From Clostridia bacterium (GTDB taxonomy: Bacteria; Bacillota; Clostridia; Oscillospirales; CAG-272), in assembly GCA_017508665.1 (NCBI GenBank), contig JAFVYL010000010.1, forward strand, positions 1 to 43,557: DNA of 43,557 bases. Direction: 5' to 3'. Shown in pieces: positions 1-8,655 of this stretch. The position numbers and the translations under genes were made by a program. Under the pieces are notes generated by a model. The model was given only the letters and a program-made list of their open reading frames with translations. It was not told the DNA's origin and did no database searches. Each line of letters starts with the position of its first letter. The stretch's first letter is position 1.

Positions 1-269
1 ATCGGTATGGACCATCTCTCCCAGTCATCGTTGGGATGCTGGTTGATCAACGGTGCACCCGAGCCAAAGTAAGTATCAACCTCGTCATAGCCTTCAGCTA
101 CACCGTGTGATGCCTCCTCATCGTAATAAAGTCTTAGCGGAGCGTCGCTCTCCGCTACCGTATGTGAGCTGACATCATAAGTCTCATTTGCAAGCACCGG
201 AATTGCCGATGCCATCATGCAAAAGCTTAACGATGCCGCCAAAAACGCAGATAAAAGCTTCTTTTTCAT
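1..269 (-). CDS. Exported protein, N-terminal part only; possibly GH95 alpha-L-fucosidase
   Basis: The gene runs off the left edge, leaving 89 codons. It starts at ATG 269 with GGAGG about 7 bases upstream. Residues 1-27 form a Sec signal peptide: a Lys-rich start, a hydrophobic core, then an Ala-X-Ala-like end near ALANE. The mature part has PLRLYYDEEAS and then DDWERWSIP, which resembles the opening of family GH95 alpha-L-fucosidases (a Trp/Tyr-Tyr-Asp-x-x-Ala segment followed by a Leu/Ile-Pro-Ile-Gly-Asn-Gly segment). The catalytic region lies outside the window, so the family is an inference. The adjacent AraC regulator and rhamnose genes fit a deoxy-sugar glycan role. Another glycoside hydrolase family, or a plain secreted protein, remains possible. 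Confidence 0.5.
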   Translation of the reverse strand, partial: MKKKLLSAFLAASLSFCMMASAIPVLANETYDVSSHTVAESDAPLRLYYDEEASHGVAEGYDEVDTYFGSGAPLINQHPNDDWERWSIP

Positions 270-309
270 AAATCCTCCGTAAAAATAAACAAAATTATTG
301 CGTTGCATA

Positions 310-341
310 TTGATTTTAACAAACAAATGTGCTAAAATCAA
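310..341. promoter_or_regulatory. Symmetric bidirectional promoter
   Basis: On the plus strand TTGATT (310-315) and TAAAAT (333-338) are 17 bases apart. On the minus strand TTGATT (341-336) and TAAAAT (318-313) are also 17 bases apart. Each -35 box overlaps the complement of the other strand's -10 box, giving an inverted repeat with arms TTGATTTTA and TAAAATCAA. It would serve the AraC gene at 393 (leader about 48 bases) and the exported protein at 269. The same symmetric site could instead be a regulator binding site. Confidence 0.6.
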
Positions 342-392
342 TGTAATAATATACATATTTAATTGTAAAAACGGTCAAGAGAGGTATAGCGC

Positions 393-1319
393 GTGGAAGA
401 AAGAACAAAAGCAGATATAGAAATAGACGCCATTCCAAAAGCACCAAGGTACATTTATACAGTTGATTATATTTTCTCTAATCCCTTTCAAAGTGCTGCA
501 GCATTTGTCAAAAGAAAGGATGAGACGGGATTTCATATACAGGAATTCTACGAGATATGTGTTATCAGCAGGGGCGATGGATATCACGTCATAGAGGATA
601 CTGTAGTCAGAGCAAAGAAAGGTGACGTATTTATTGTTCCTCCCGGCAGACGTCATGCCATCAGAGGCGGCAGAACCGTTGACGTTCACTATATACATCT
701 GTCTCCGAAATTCTTTGAGCAATACCTTGAGAGAATGACAGAGCTGCCTACATTTCTCAGCCTTTTCGAGATAGAACCGCTTATGCGAGTCAGCGGAAAT
801 ACGTACAGGCATCTATACTTAGAGGAGGCAGCGTTAAACGAGGTGACAAAGCTTATAGAACAGCTCGAGGGAGTTTGGCAATATGATCACGCTAGCAAAC
901 TTATTGTAGAGGGTTATATGATAGTCATCTTGACTATTTTCTGCCGGGAATATGAAAAATTGCAAACAAGAGTTGGCAAAAATGCAAGTAATGACAAATT
1001 CTTTATGGATACTATCTCTTATATAATAAAGAACCTGGATAAGAATTTAACCATAGACCAGTTAGCGCATTTATCAGGATTATCGCGTACCGCTTTCATT
1101 AAACGTTTTCGCGATACAACGGGAAAATCTCCAAAGCAATTTATAATGGAGCGCCGAATACAATCAGCAAAAAAGCTGCTCGCTACCGACCGCTCCATAA
1201 GTAAGGTGGCAGACGAGTGCGGCTTCTATGATGCCGCGCACTTCATAAAAACCTTCACAAGAGCCACCGGTATGTCCCCGATACAGTACAAAAACATGCA
1301 AACCGACCCTTCATCTTAA
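393..1319 (+). CDS. AraC-family transcriptional regulator
   Basis: Cytoplasmic DNA-binding regulator of 308 residues, a usual AraC length. Residues 55-110 look like a cupin sugar-sensing domain (ending in a VPPGRRHAI strand). Residues about 205-300 hold the double helix-turn-helix, including LTIDQLAHLSGLSRTAFIKR and the C-terminal CGFYDAAHFIKTF and GMSPIQYK signatures. The start is GTG 393, chosen because AAGAGAGG lies 8 bases upstream and no better ATG is nearby. It is divergent from the exported hydrolase-like gene and shares its promoter region, so it probably controls that gene and perhaps the solute-binding lipoprotein downstream. The inducer is unknown; an L-sugar is a guess from the neighbours. 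Confidence 0.88.
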   Translation: MEERTKADIEIDAIPKAPRYIYTVDYIFSNPFQSAAAFVKRKDETGFHIQEFYEICVISRGDGYHVIEDTVVRAKKGDVFIVPPGRRHAIRGGRTVDVHYIHLSPKFFEQYLERMTELPTFLSLFEIEPLMRVSGNTYRHLYLEEAALNEVTKLIEQLEGVWQYDHASKLIVEGYMIVILTIFCREYEKLQTRVGKNASNDKFFMDTISYIIKNLDKNLTIDQLAHLSGLSRTAFIKRFRDTTGKSPKQFIMERRIQSAKKLLATDRSISKVADECGFYDAAHFIKTFTRATGMSPIQYKNMQTDPSS

Positions 1320-1410
1320 GATACAACGCACTCGGTGGATTAACCCATTTACCCTTGGTGAAGATTGCCCCATTCTATTAACTCAAAAGCATAAAAACTA
1401 AACAGTAAAC

Positions 1411-1452
1411 AAAAAAGGACAGAGATCGTCAAAGCGTTCTCTGCCCTTTTTC
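1411..1452. terminator. Bidirectional terminator between convergent genes
   Basis: Stem AAGGACAGAGA paired with TCTCTGCCCTT around a 12-base loop, with an A-run on the left and a T-run on the right, so it can stop transcription on both strands. It sits between the AraC gene ending at 1319 and the lipoprotein ending at 1575. A weaker minus-strand hairpin (AACGT/ACGTT followed by T6) lies at 1487-1506. Nothing else is seen in this gap. Confidence 0.8.
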
Positions 1453-1574
1453 TATCGGTAGGCAACGTATTTAATTAAGACTAAAAAACGTGATTATAAG
1501 TACGTTGCACATAAATCCGTTTTTTCTGCCGACCGTGAGGTAAGCAGCTTCAAAAAGTTGTATTTACCGTCAAA

Positions 1575-4500
1575 TCAATTTCCCGTCTGATATTTACACT
1601 CTGCAATAGCTTTCTTGAATGCTTCATCGATCATCGCGTCAATATCATGCGCGGGATAAATAAGACAGTACTGAACAAGAATTCCTACCTGATCACGCGC
1701 AACGTCAGAGCCGTTGAAAGCGGCAGATCTGAAGAAGGAATCGGAATTTTCCAGAGCAACCTTAACCGCAAGAGCGTTTATGCCCGAGCTTGTGGGGTAT
1801 GCATTCTGAAGGAATGCGGCATATTCAGGGTTGTTCTTTACAGACTCGATAACGGGCATATAACCCGAAGCCATAGAGAACTCAGCCTGGAAGTCCGCGT
1901 TTGTAGTAAGGAACTTCATAAAGAGCCAGGTTGCGGCTACTTCCTGAGGATTATCCTGCTTGAACATACAGAGGGAGGGACCCTGGGATACAGCCTTGGG
2001 ATTTGCGGGATCGAACTGAGGGATACCTGTGATTCCAACGACGAAAGCAGGCCAACCGTCAGGACCGGCTTCGGGAAGCTGATATCTTGCACCTGCAGAA
2101 GATCCGATGGACATGTAGGAAATCTTATTTTTGAAAAGCTCAGAGGTGTAACTTCCTACAATCTCAGCAGTTGTAAAGTAACCCTTGTCATACCATTCGC
2201 GGAGCATCTTCACGAACGCCTGATTTTCAGGGGTATCAAAGAGGAAGTGATCTCCGGTAGCAGAGGTGTAAGGAGTACCGAGCTGCTCACACAGAGTGAT
2301 GAAGAGGTTAGCCTCAGAGTCAACTCCGAGAGGAATACAGTCGGGATCGATCTCCTTGATTGCCGCGCAAACAGTCTCCATCTCTTCCCAAGTGGTGGGA
2401 ACGGAAAGTTCGTGCTCTTCAAAGAACGTCTTGTTGTAGTAAAGTAAGTCGGTAGACTTTGACATAGGAAGAGTATACATAGTACCCTCTTCATCATATG
2501 CCGCGCCCTCTGCATAGAAGCCGTCTATAAAGTCCTCGAGCTGATATGCGCTCAATCCCACGTTGTAATTGTTGATAAAGTCATCGAGCGGCACTACCGC
2601 ACCCGCAACATTGTAAAGCGCAACGTGCTCGGGGTAGCAGTACGCGATATTGGGCTGGTTGCCTACGGTGATCTCGGTCTTGATCTGGTCACGAACGCCG
2701 TTGTAATCGCCGAGAGACTCATGCACAACAGTGATGTTGGGATACATCTCATTGAATTCCTCGATATACTTGTCGAGAATCTCGCGATAAGCGCTTCCCA
2801 TAGTATGATAGAAAATTATTGTTACAGGGCTTCCGTCATACTCGATCCCGTAACCGTCGCTGACAACCTCGCGAGTATACTCGGTATACTTGAAGCCGTC
2901 AATATCGATGCTTATCTTCACACCCTCGTCAGTCTCGGTAACCTTGTAGGTAAAGCTGAAGGAAATATCGTCGTCTTCGCTATAGCTTACGGTTAAGGTA
3001 TCAAGCACTGTGAGGTAGTAATGGGTGTAAGATTCATCGGGTGTCTCTCCGACTACCTCAAGCGTCTCAAGATTGTAGATTGCAGACATGTTAAAGGTAT
3101 GATAATTTACTTCTTCAAATCCCTTGCATCCGAATTCTACGGTTAATTTATCGTCAGCCAAAGCAACGTTTGCCTTGATAACAACGTCTTCCATGCAATT
3201 AGCGGTATAATAACCCTCGGGGTCTCCCGCCCTCGTGCCGTGGTATATCCAATTATAAATTATATCCAGTGTGAGCGATCCGGTTGCGTCGAATTCTAAT
3301 TCAAGGCTGAAGAGATCGAACACTTTGGGATTGTCGTAGTAATAAGTATAATTAGGGCGATCTGCTCCCTCTTCAGGAGGATTGGATGTATAGTCATAAG
3401 TAGTCTCGGTTACCTTTACCTCAAGATTAGCGCCGGAGCCGTCCAGCTTTGCTGTATAGGAGAAGGTACCGTTGTCGATTGCGGTAATCTGACCGTACGA
3501 GTAAGTAGTGGTATCAAAACTGCCGTTTACGGTAATAGCATCCTCGGTCTCTGTAACGGTTGCTTCAACATTCAAAACGTCGTATCCGTTATCGATCTCG
3601 AGTGTATGTGTACCGTCGCCGTTGTTTACGTACTTAACTGTAAATCCGTCCTGTATTACTGCTTCGGTATCGACAGTTGCATTTCCGTCCTCGCCGGGAA
3701 CAACAGAGCTTATATAAACGATATTTTTGGCTATGAGGTCAGCGCTGAGAAGCTCACCGTCTTCGTTGAAGGTGAGGTAAATCTTGTACACCTCATTACC
3801 GTTGTAGAGCACTTTATAGGTTGCGTCAAGCTCGTTTACGTCGATGAGACACTTGATGCTTTCAACCTCGTCACCGTCGGAAACAAGGTATTCAACCGTT
3901 GCGCTGTAGCCACCCTCGTCATAGCCTGCGTTAAGGGTGAAGGTATTACCTACAGCAACGTAGATACTCTCAGGCTCTCCGTTTTCGGATACGGTGATCT
4001 CTGCACGTATACCCTCGCCAAGCACTCCAATCTCGTTTATGAGAGATGAGGTAATGCTGAACTTCTTGCCGTTTATCTTGTATTCGGGATCATCGAAGGT
4101 GAATAAGTTGTAAAGCTCGTCAATATCGAGATCCTTAACCTGCGCGAATGCTTCGCGGAGATTGGAGGTAAGCTCTTCGGTAGCTTCTTCTACAGTGGTA
4201 ACCGTGTCACCGGAAAGCTCCAAAACTACTGCAACGAGTGTCATATCGTAACGGGTAATGATCTCGGACTCGATGTTGAAGTCTTCGCCCGTGCCCAGAT
4301 AAACAACATAGTTGATAATAGAGTAGATGTCGTCAAGAACCACTCCGTTTCTCTCGGAGAACTTAAGAGCCGCATCCGCGATATCTCTGAGCTTAGCGGT
4401 GGGAAGAGATGTAACAAAGCTCTCTACACGTGCCATAGTGCCATCACCGTACTTTTCGTCAACAAGCTCGGTCAAGGACTTACCCTGAGCGGCCTCGACA

Positions 4501-5498
4501 ACTTTGGAAATAGCGGCTATATTGAGCTTATAAGTATTGCCCTCAACCTCTACAAGCTCGCCTGCGATGAGATTAAGAAGTTTTTCAAGATCTGCACCGC
4601 CCTCGGGTAATACAACCTCGGATATTGCGTCGATAGCACCCTGGATTACGGGAATGAGTGCAGCAGACTTGCCGCTTACGTATATAGCTTCTACTAATTC
4701 GTCATAACTTATGCCAAAGGAATTTTCCAATGCGTCGTAGAAGAGCTCGGTAAGGCGGTAGCTGTTGCTGGATATCTGATCGTTTTCCTTTAAAGAAACC
4801 GCAACGTCCTCGCCGTCAACCATAAGAGTGAACTCTATCTGCTCCTCGTAAGTGGGGAGCGCATCTTCGCCTGCATCATCGTAGCTTGCCATACCCATGG
4901 TGAAGCTGATATATGCGTATATATCGTCACCCTCACCGCTGATAAGAACGTAACCGGGGTTAATAGCTATATAATCCTTGCTATACTCGCGATCACCCGA
5001 AGGAACATGTTCAATGCTCTTAATGAGAATGATCTCGCTGTCCTTCGCATTGATCTCAAGGACGTTAGTGCCTACGAATGTGCGAAGGAATTCAGAAACT
5101 GCGGGAAGCTCGAAGGCAACAGCATCTATATATTTGTCGATGTGCACACCGCATCTGGTGCAAAGATTGCTGATTACACCTTCCGTGTTGGGAGTCGGGA
5201 ATCTTGTCACCTTCTCCTTGTAATCGTGACCGAGAGCGGCTACCTTGTCACCGGTGTAAGTGTCACCGCACTCACACGTGTAAGTTGTATAGCCTTCTGC
5301 GGTACAGGTGGGGGCAGTCACAGCAGCTGTGTACGCATGCTTATGCTTACCTGTAAGAGACGCCCAAGCACCTTTGAAATCGCCATCGCCAAGGCTCTCA
5401 AATGCGCCCTTAATATCACAGGACACCATCGAGAAGACGATAGCTAAGGTCATAACTAAACAAAAGATAACTCGTAAAGTACTTCTTGTGCTTTTCAT
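1575..5498 (-). CDS. Giant lipoprotein with C-terminal ABC sugar-binding domain
   Basis: 1307-residue exported lipoprotein. Residues 1-27 are a signal peptide ending in lipobox MVSC. Residues about 51-120 hold a Cys-rich module (HAYTAAVTAPTC, YTCECGDTY, CTRCG). Residues about 125-880 are acidic and beta-rich, with no family I recognise. From about residue 889 (SPVTIIFYHTMGS) to the end it is a family-1 extracellular solute-binding protein, with the typical IVVGNQPNIA-like and LPMSKSTDLLYYNK segments. Such proteins are usually about 420-450 residues, so this is a threefold extension. No sugar permease genes adjoin it, so it must share distant membrane subunits or only bind. Its own promoter lies at 5536-5564, and AAGGAG precedes ATG 5498. 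The position next to rhaBA suggests a rhamnose-containing ligand, which is inference. Confidence 0.85.
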   Translation of the reverse strand: MKSTRSTLRVIFCLVMTLAIVFSMVSCDIKGAFESLGDGDFKGAWASLTGKHKHAYTAAVTAPTCTAEGYTTYTCECGDTYTGDKVAALGHDYKEKVTRFPTPNTEGVISNLCTRCGVHIDKYIDAVAFELPAVSEFLRTFVGTNVLEINAKDSEIILIKSIEHVPSGDREYSKDYIAINPGYVLISGEGDDIYAYISFTMGMASYDDAGEDALPTYEEQIEFTLMVDGEDVAVSLKENDQISSNSYRLTELFYDALENSFGISYDELVEAIYVSGKSAALIPVIQGAIDAISEVVLPEGGADLEKLLNLIAGELVEVEGNTYKLNIAAISKVVEAAQGKSLTELVDEKYGDGTMARVESFVTSLPTAKLRDIADAALKFSERNGVVLDDIYSIINYVVYLGTGEDFNIESEIITRYDMTLVAVVLELSGDTVTTVEEATEELTSNLREAFAQVKDLDIDELYNLFTFDDPEYKINGKKFSITSSLINEIGVLGEGIRAEITVSENGEPESIYVAVGNTFTLNAGYDEGGYSATVEYLVSDGDEVESIKCLIDVNELDATYKVLYNGNEVYKIYLTFNEDGELLSADLIAKNIVYISSVVPGEDGNATVDTEAVIQDGFTVKYVNNGDGTHTLEIDNGYDVLNVEATVTETEDAITVNGSFDTTTYSYGQITAIDNGTFSYTAKLDGSGANLEVKVTETTYDYTSNPPEEGADRPNYTYYYDNPKVFDLFSLELEFDATGSLTLDIIYNWIYHGTRAGDPEGYYTANCMEDVVIKANVALADDKLTVEFGCKGFEEVNYHTFNMSAIYNLETLEVVGETPDESYTHYYLTVLDTLTVSYSEDDDISFSFTYKVTETDEGVKISIDIDGFKYTEYTREVVSDGYGIEYDGSPVTIIFYHTMGSAYREILDKYIEEFNEMYPNITVVHESLGDYNGVRDQIKTEITVGNQPNIAYCYPEHVALYNVAGAVVPLDDFINNYNVGLSAYQLEDFIDGFYAEGAAYDEEGTMYTLPMSKSTDLLYYNKTFFEEHELSVPTTWEEMETVCAAIKEIDPDCIPLGVDSEANLFITLCEQLGTPYTSATGDHFLFDTPENQAFVKMLREWYDKGYFTTAEIVGSYTSELFKNKISYMSIGSSAGARYQLPEAGPDGWPAFVVGITGIPQFDPANPKAVSQGPSLCMFKQDNPQEVAATWLFMKFLTTNADFQAEFSMASGYMPVIESVKNNPEYAAFLQNAYPTSSGINALAVKVALENSDSFFRSAAFNGSDVARDQVGILVQYCLIYPAHDIDAMIDEAFKKAIAECKYQTGN

Positions 5499-5535
5499 AG
5501 TCTTTCTCCTTTTTTATTTTTTGTTTGCTGATAAA

Positions 5536-5564
5536 ATTATATCATTCGCGCGACTTTATGTCAA
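5536..5564 (-). promoter_or_regulatory. Sigma-A promoter for the giant lipoprotein
   Basis: Perfect consensus on the minus strand: TTGACA (5564-5559), 17 bases, TATAAT (5541-5536), about 38 bases before the ATG. Confidence 0.85.
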
Positions 5565-5656
5565 TGCGTCGGCGCGCATACGCGCCTTTGCGTGCGCATT
5601 TTCTACGCTTTCAACAAATACAGTTTTTACTGTTTGTGCAGATTTACTCCGTATCA

Positions 5657-5694
5657 AAAAACAAAAAAGCGGACTTGCCGAGCAAATCCGCTTT
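5657..5694 (-). terminator. Terminator of rhaBA
   Basis: Perfect 8-bp stem (5666-5673 with 5687-5694), followed on the minus strand by T6 and a further T-rich tract. It starts 10 bases after the rhaA stop and separates rhaBA from the lipoprotein promoter. Confidence 0.85.
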
Positions 5695-5703
5695 AAATGT
5701 AAA

Positions 5704-6948
5704 TTATCTCTTGGAGAGAACCTCGGACTCGTAGGTGTCAACAACCTCTATCCACTCCATACCCACGGGAGCACCTGTAACTCTGCAGTACTCATCCCAT
5801 ACCTCGCCGAAGGGGAAGGTCTTGAACTCTTCCTGGAGAGCGAGCATCTTGGTGTAGTTTGCCTCATCCTGATACTTTTTGAGAAGATCGTGAGGAAGAA
5901 GAAGCGCGTTAAGGAGTGCCTTCTGCATATTTCTTGCACCTACTACCCATGCAGCAACACGGTTGATGGAAGCATCGAAGTAATCGAGAGCGATAAATAC
6001 TCTGTCAAGAGCATCGTTTCTAACGATTTCCTTTGCAATCTCCTTGGTCTCGTCGTCAAGAATAACAACGTGGTCGGAGTCCCAACGTACACTGCGTGTA
6101 ACGTGAAGAGCTATTTTCTCATTGAAGAGAAGGAGCGAGGATATCTTGTCGGAAACGACCTCGGTGGGATGATAATGACCGTTGTCCATAAGGGGAGTGA
6201 TGCCCTTAGAGTCGGAGTAGGAGAGGCAGAACTCTGCAGAGCCTACGGTGTAGGACTCAAGACCAATACCAAATACCTTGGACTCAAGAGTAACATAAAC
6301 CTTAGACTTATCGTAAGGAATAGCGAGAATCTCGTCAAGAGACTTCTTAAATCTCGCACGGGGTGCCATTCTGTCGGTGGGAATGTCCTTGTAACCGTCG
6401 GGAATCCAGATATTCATAACGCAGGGCATACCGGTCTCGGTTGCAAAATATTCAGCGATCTTAAGACATGCCTGACCGTGCTTTACCCAGTAAGCGCGGG
6501 TAGTCTCGTCGGGAGAGGAAAGAGTGAGATTATCCTTTACCATAGGATGAGCGAAGAAGGTGGGGTTGAAGTCAAGGCCCATACCGTGTGCCTTTGCGAA
6601 CTCTACCCACTTAGCGAAGTGCTTGGGCTCGATAGCATCTCTGCCAACGTGCTCACCGTCTTCAAAGATAGCATAAGAAGCATGAAGATTGAGCTTCTTT
6701 GCTCCGGGAACAAGAGACATAGCCTTCTCAAAGTCAGCCATGAGCTCAGCGGGAGTAGTAGCCTTTCCGGGATAATTACCGGTGGTCTGGATACCGCCGG
6801 AGAGAGCTTCCTTGCTGTCGAAGCCTACAACGTCATCACCCTGCCAGCAGTGAACTGATACAGGAACGTTCTTAAGGGTTTCAATTGCCTTGTCAGTGTC
6901 AACGCCGTACTTTGCGTACGCCGCTTTTGCATATGCGTAGTTTGCCAT
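5704..6948 (-). CDS. rhaA: L-rhamnose isomerase
   Basis: Converts L-rhamnose to L-rhamnulose in the cytoplasm, the first step of rhamnose use. At 414 residues it is close to the usual ~419. The N-terminal VSVHCWQGDDVVGF segment and the metal-site stretches (LNLHASYAIFE, LDFNPTFFAHP, MDNGHYHPTEVVSDK) are characteristic of RhaA TIM barrels. ATG 6948 lies 2 bases after the rhaB stop, so the two are translationally close and share one transcript. The terminator at 5657-5694 closes the operon. The aldolase (rhaD) is not in the window. Confidence 0.96.
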   Translation of the reverse strand: MANYAYAKAAYAKYGVDTDKAIETLKNVPVSVHCWQGDDVVGFDSKEALSGGIQTTGNYPGKATTPAELMADFEKAMSLVPGAKKLNLHASYAIFEDGEHVGRDAIEPKHFAKWVEFAKAHGMGLDFNPTFFAHPMVKDNLTLSSPDETTRAYWVKHGQACLKIAEYFATETGMPCVMNIWIPDGYKDIPTDRMAPRARFKKSLDEILAIPYDKSKVYVTLESKVFGIGLESYTVGSAEFCLSYSDSKGITPLMDNGHYHPTEVVSDKISSLLLFNEKIALHVTRSVRWDSDHVVILDDETKEIAKEIVRNDALDRVFIALDYFDASINRVAAWVVGARNMQKALLNALLLPHDLLKKYQDEANYTKMLALQEEFKTFPFGEVWDEYCRVTGAPVGMEWIEVVDTYESEVLSKR

Positions 6949-6950
6949 AA

Positions 6951-8264
6951 TTATTTACTCCTTTTAATTTGAATCATCATGTTACCGATAGCCGTTGCTT
7001 CGATGGGAAGCGCCACTACCTTTTTGCCTGTGTACTTCTCTGTAAGACCGTTAAGATATGCGTTCTTTGCGCCGCCGCCTACTATGTAAAGCTCGGAATA
7101 AGTCTTACCCGTGTTATTTTCAAGGTCTGCAATAGCCTCCTTGTAGCCGTATGCAAGGCTGACGTAAGAGGAGTTGAAATAGTCTGCCATAGTCTCGGGA
7201 GCTTTCTTTCCGTGAGAGGTGAGATAGTCTCTGATAGCGTCCTTCATAGACTCGGGAGCCATAAACGCCTCATCGTTAACGTCAAATATCTCGGTGTAGC
7301 TGCTCTCTGATGCCATAGTAGCTATATCGCCGTAAGGTGTATCGGGACACATCTCCTTACGAAGACTCTGAATTATCCACATACCCGTGATGTTTTTCTG
7401 ATATCTGTTGTAGCCTACACCGCCCTCGTTTGAGTATCCGCTCTCACGGCTCTTGCTGTCGGTAAGAGCTCTCGGAGTCTTAACACCGAGCAAAGACCAA
7501 GTACCGCTAGAAACGTAGGGTGCATCCGTCTTCATCTCGATAGCCTCAACCGCCGAGCCCGTGTCGTGTGTCGCGCAGAGGACAACGTCAAGGTTGCCTC
7601 CCACTCTCGCCTCTACATCGGGGGTCAGTCTGCCTACGAGTGTGCCGGGCTGGTGAACCTCGGAGATAAGAGTCTCGGGGAGTCCAAGCTTATCGAATAT
7701 GTAGTTATCAAACTGAAGTGTATCAGCGTTGATAAGGCCTGCAGTAGTCGCGTTGGTAAACTCCTTAACCTTATTGCCGGTGAGCTTATACATAAGATAC
7801 TCGGGGATCATAAGGAAGTCGGTAACCCCCTCGAGTCTGCCCGCAAGCTTGTCAGCATAGAGCTGATATATAGTGTTGAACTTATTAAACTGAATACCGG
7901 TTCTCTCGTAAAGCTCTGCAAACGGGATGATAGAATGAACCTCGTCGATAGGTCCGTCTACTCTCGAGTCACGGTAAGCGTAGGTAGGATAAACCTCCTC
8001 GTCTCCCTTGAGGAGAACGTAGTCAACACCCCATGTGTCGATAGAGAGCGACTCGATTGCGGGATATTTTTTGAAGCATTCCTTAATACCTGCCTCTACC
8101 TCACGGAGAAGTCTTGCGCTGTCCCATACGAGATGACCGTCCACGGTGTCCATGCCGTTCGGGAAACGGTAGAGCTCATCTGTCATAAGCTCGCCATTCT
8201 CAAGCCAGCCTACGATATGTCTGCCGCTCGACGCGCCGATGTCAATGGCAAGATAGTATTTCAT
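6951..8264 (-). CDS. rhaB: L-rhamnulokinase
   Basis: FGGY-family sugar kinase of 437 residues that phosphorylates L-rhamnulose at O1 with ATP. The N-terminal phosphate loop DIGASSGRHIVG, the LSIDTWGVDYVLL segment and the sugar-binding stretch HDTGSAVEAI are typical of RhaB. The C-terminal adenosine-site motif VGGGAKNAYLN is near residue 395. It is the first gene of the rhaBA operon. A promoter with TTGCAT/TATCAT hexamers lies 60-90 bases upstream, and AAAGGA precedes the ATG. The divergent AraC gene at 8656 is the likely regulator. Confidence 0.95.
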   Translation of the reverse strand: MKYYLAIDIGASSGRHIVGWLENGELMTDELYRFPNGMDTVDGHLVWDSARLLREVEAGIKECFKKYPAIESLSIDTWGVDYVLLKGDEEVYPTYAYRDSRVDGPIDEVHSIIPFAELYERTGIQFNKFNTIYQLYADKLAGRLEGVTDFLMIPEYLMYKLTGNKVKEFTNATTAGLINADTLQFDNYIFDKLGLPETLISEVHQPGTLVGRLTPDVEARVGGNLDVVLCATHDTGSAVEAIEMKTDAPYVSSGTWSLLGVKTPRALTDSKSRESGYSNEGGVGYNRYQKNITGMWIIQSLRKEMCPDTPYGDIATMASESSYTEIFDVNDEAFMAPESMKDAIRDYLTSHGKKAPETMADYFNSSYVSLAYGYKEAIADLENNTGKTYSELYIVGGGAKNAYLNGLTEKYTGKKVVALPIEATAIGNMMIQIKRSK

Positions 8265-8326
8265 ATCTAAGTCCTTTCTGTACTGTTTTGATTGTATGGT
8301 ATATTAAAATAAAGCCATACATCTTA

Positions 8327-8355
8327 ATGATAACACATATACGCGCGCTATGCAA
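8327..8355 (-). promoter_or_regulatory. Probable rhaB promoter
   Basis: Minus strand TTGCAT (8355-8350), 17 bases, TATCAT (8332-8327). Both boxes are off-consensus, as expected for an operon that needs an activator. Confidence 0.55.
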
Positions 8356-8399
8356 GGCACAAAATTATTATTAAAACTGTCTTAATTTAAGATTTTATA

Positions 8400-8428
8400 T
8401 TGATTTTTCAGCTTAAGCATGTTAAAAT
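8400..8428 (+). promoter_or_regulatory. Probable promoter of the second AraC gene
   Basis: TTGATT (8400-8405), 17 bases, TAAAAT (8423-8428). It has the same hexamers and spacing as the divergent promoter at 310-341. It would give a leader of about 220 bases before the ATG at 8656. Confidence 0.5.
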
Positions 8429-8449
8429 TAGAGTATAAAATAAAAACGA

Positions 8450-8534
8450 GATCCGGACGGATCGGGTACTCTCAGTTAATAAAGAACAGCATCCGCTACG
8501 GAAACAGCGGGGTATTATTTCTCTCAGTTGCCCC
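8450..8534 (+). other. Possible structured leader RNA
   Basis: In the 391-base gap between rhaB and the AraC gene, downstream of the plus-strand promoter. It contains a perfect hairpin GATCC-GGAC-GGATC (8450-8463) and a second hairpin CCGCT/AGCGG with an 8-base loop (8493-8510). A possible closing pairing joins GGG-ACT (from 8464) to AGT-CCC (to about 8533). The 9-mer CTCTCAGTT occurs twice (8469-8477 and 8521-8529). It matches no riboswitch family I know. It could be a cis-regulatory RNA or regulator binding sites; no function is claimed. Confidence 0.35.
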
Positions 8535-8655
8535 ACTATAAATTATTACTTCTGTGAGTCATAAAAACAAAATTATACATAGCGAATACTTCATTGTTAT
8601 ATTATTCTATTCAACTGCAACACAAGAAACACGTTTCGTCAAGAAAGGCTAAACT

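Noticed and set aside
5308-6858. 516-codon open frame on the plus strand
   Set aside because: Runs antisense across the rhaA gene, the rhaBA terminator and the start of the lipoprotein gene, all strongly supported on the other strand.
8440-8540. TPP-riboswitch-like CTGAGAG...TACCC strings on the minus strand
   Set aside because: The second conserved half of the TPP aptamer (CCTGAT ... TAATGCCAGCG) is missing, and the strand lies upstream of the rhaB promoter, so it would not be in the rhaB transcript.
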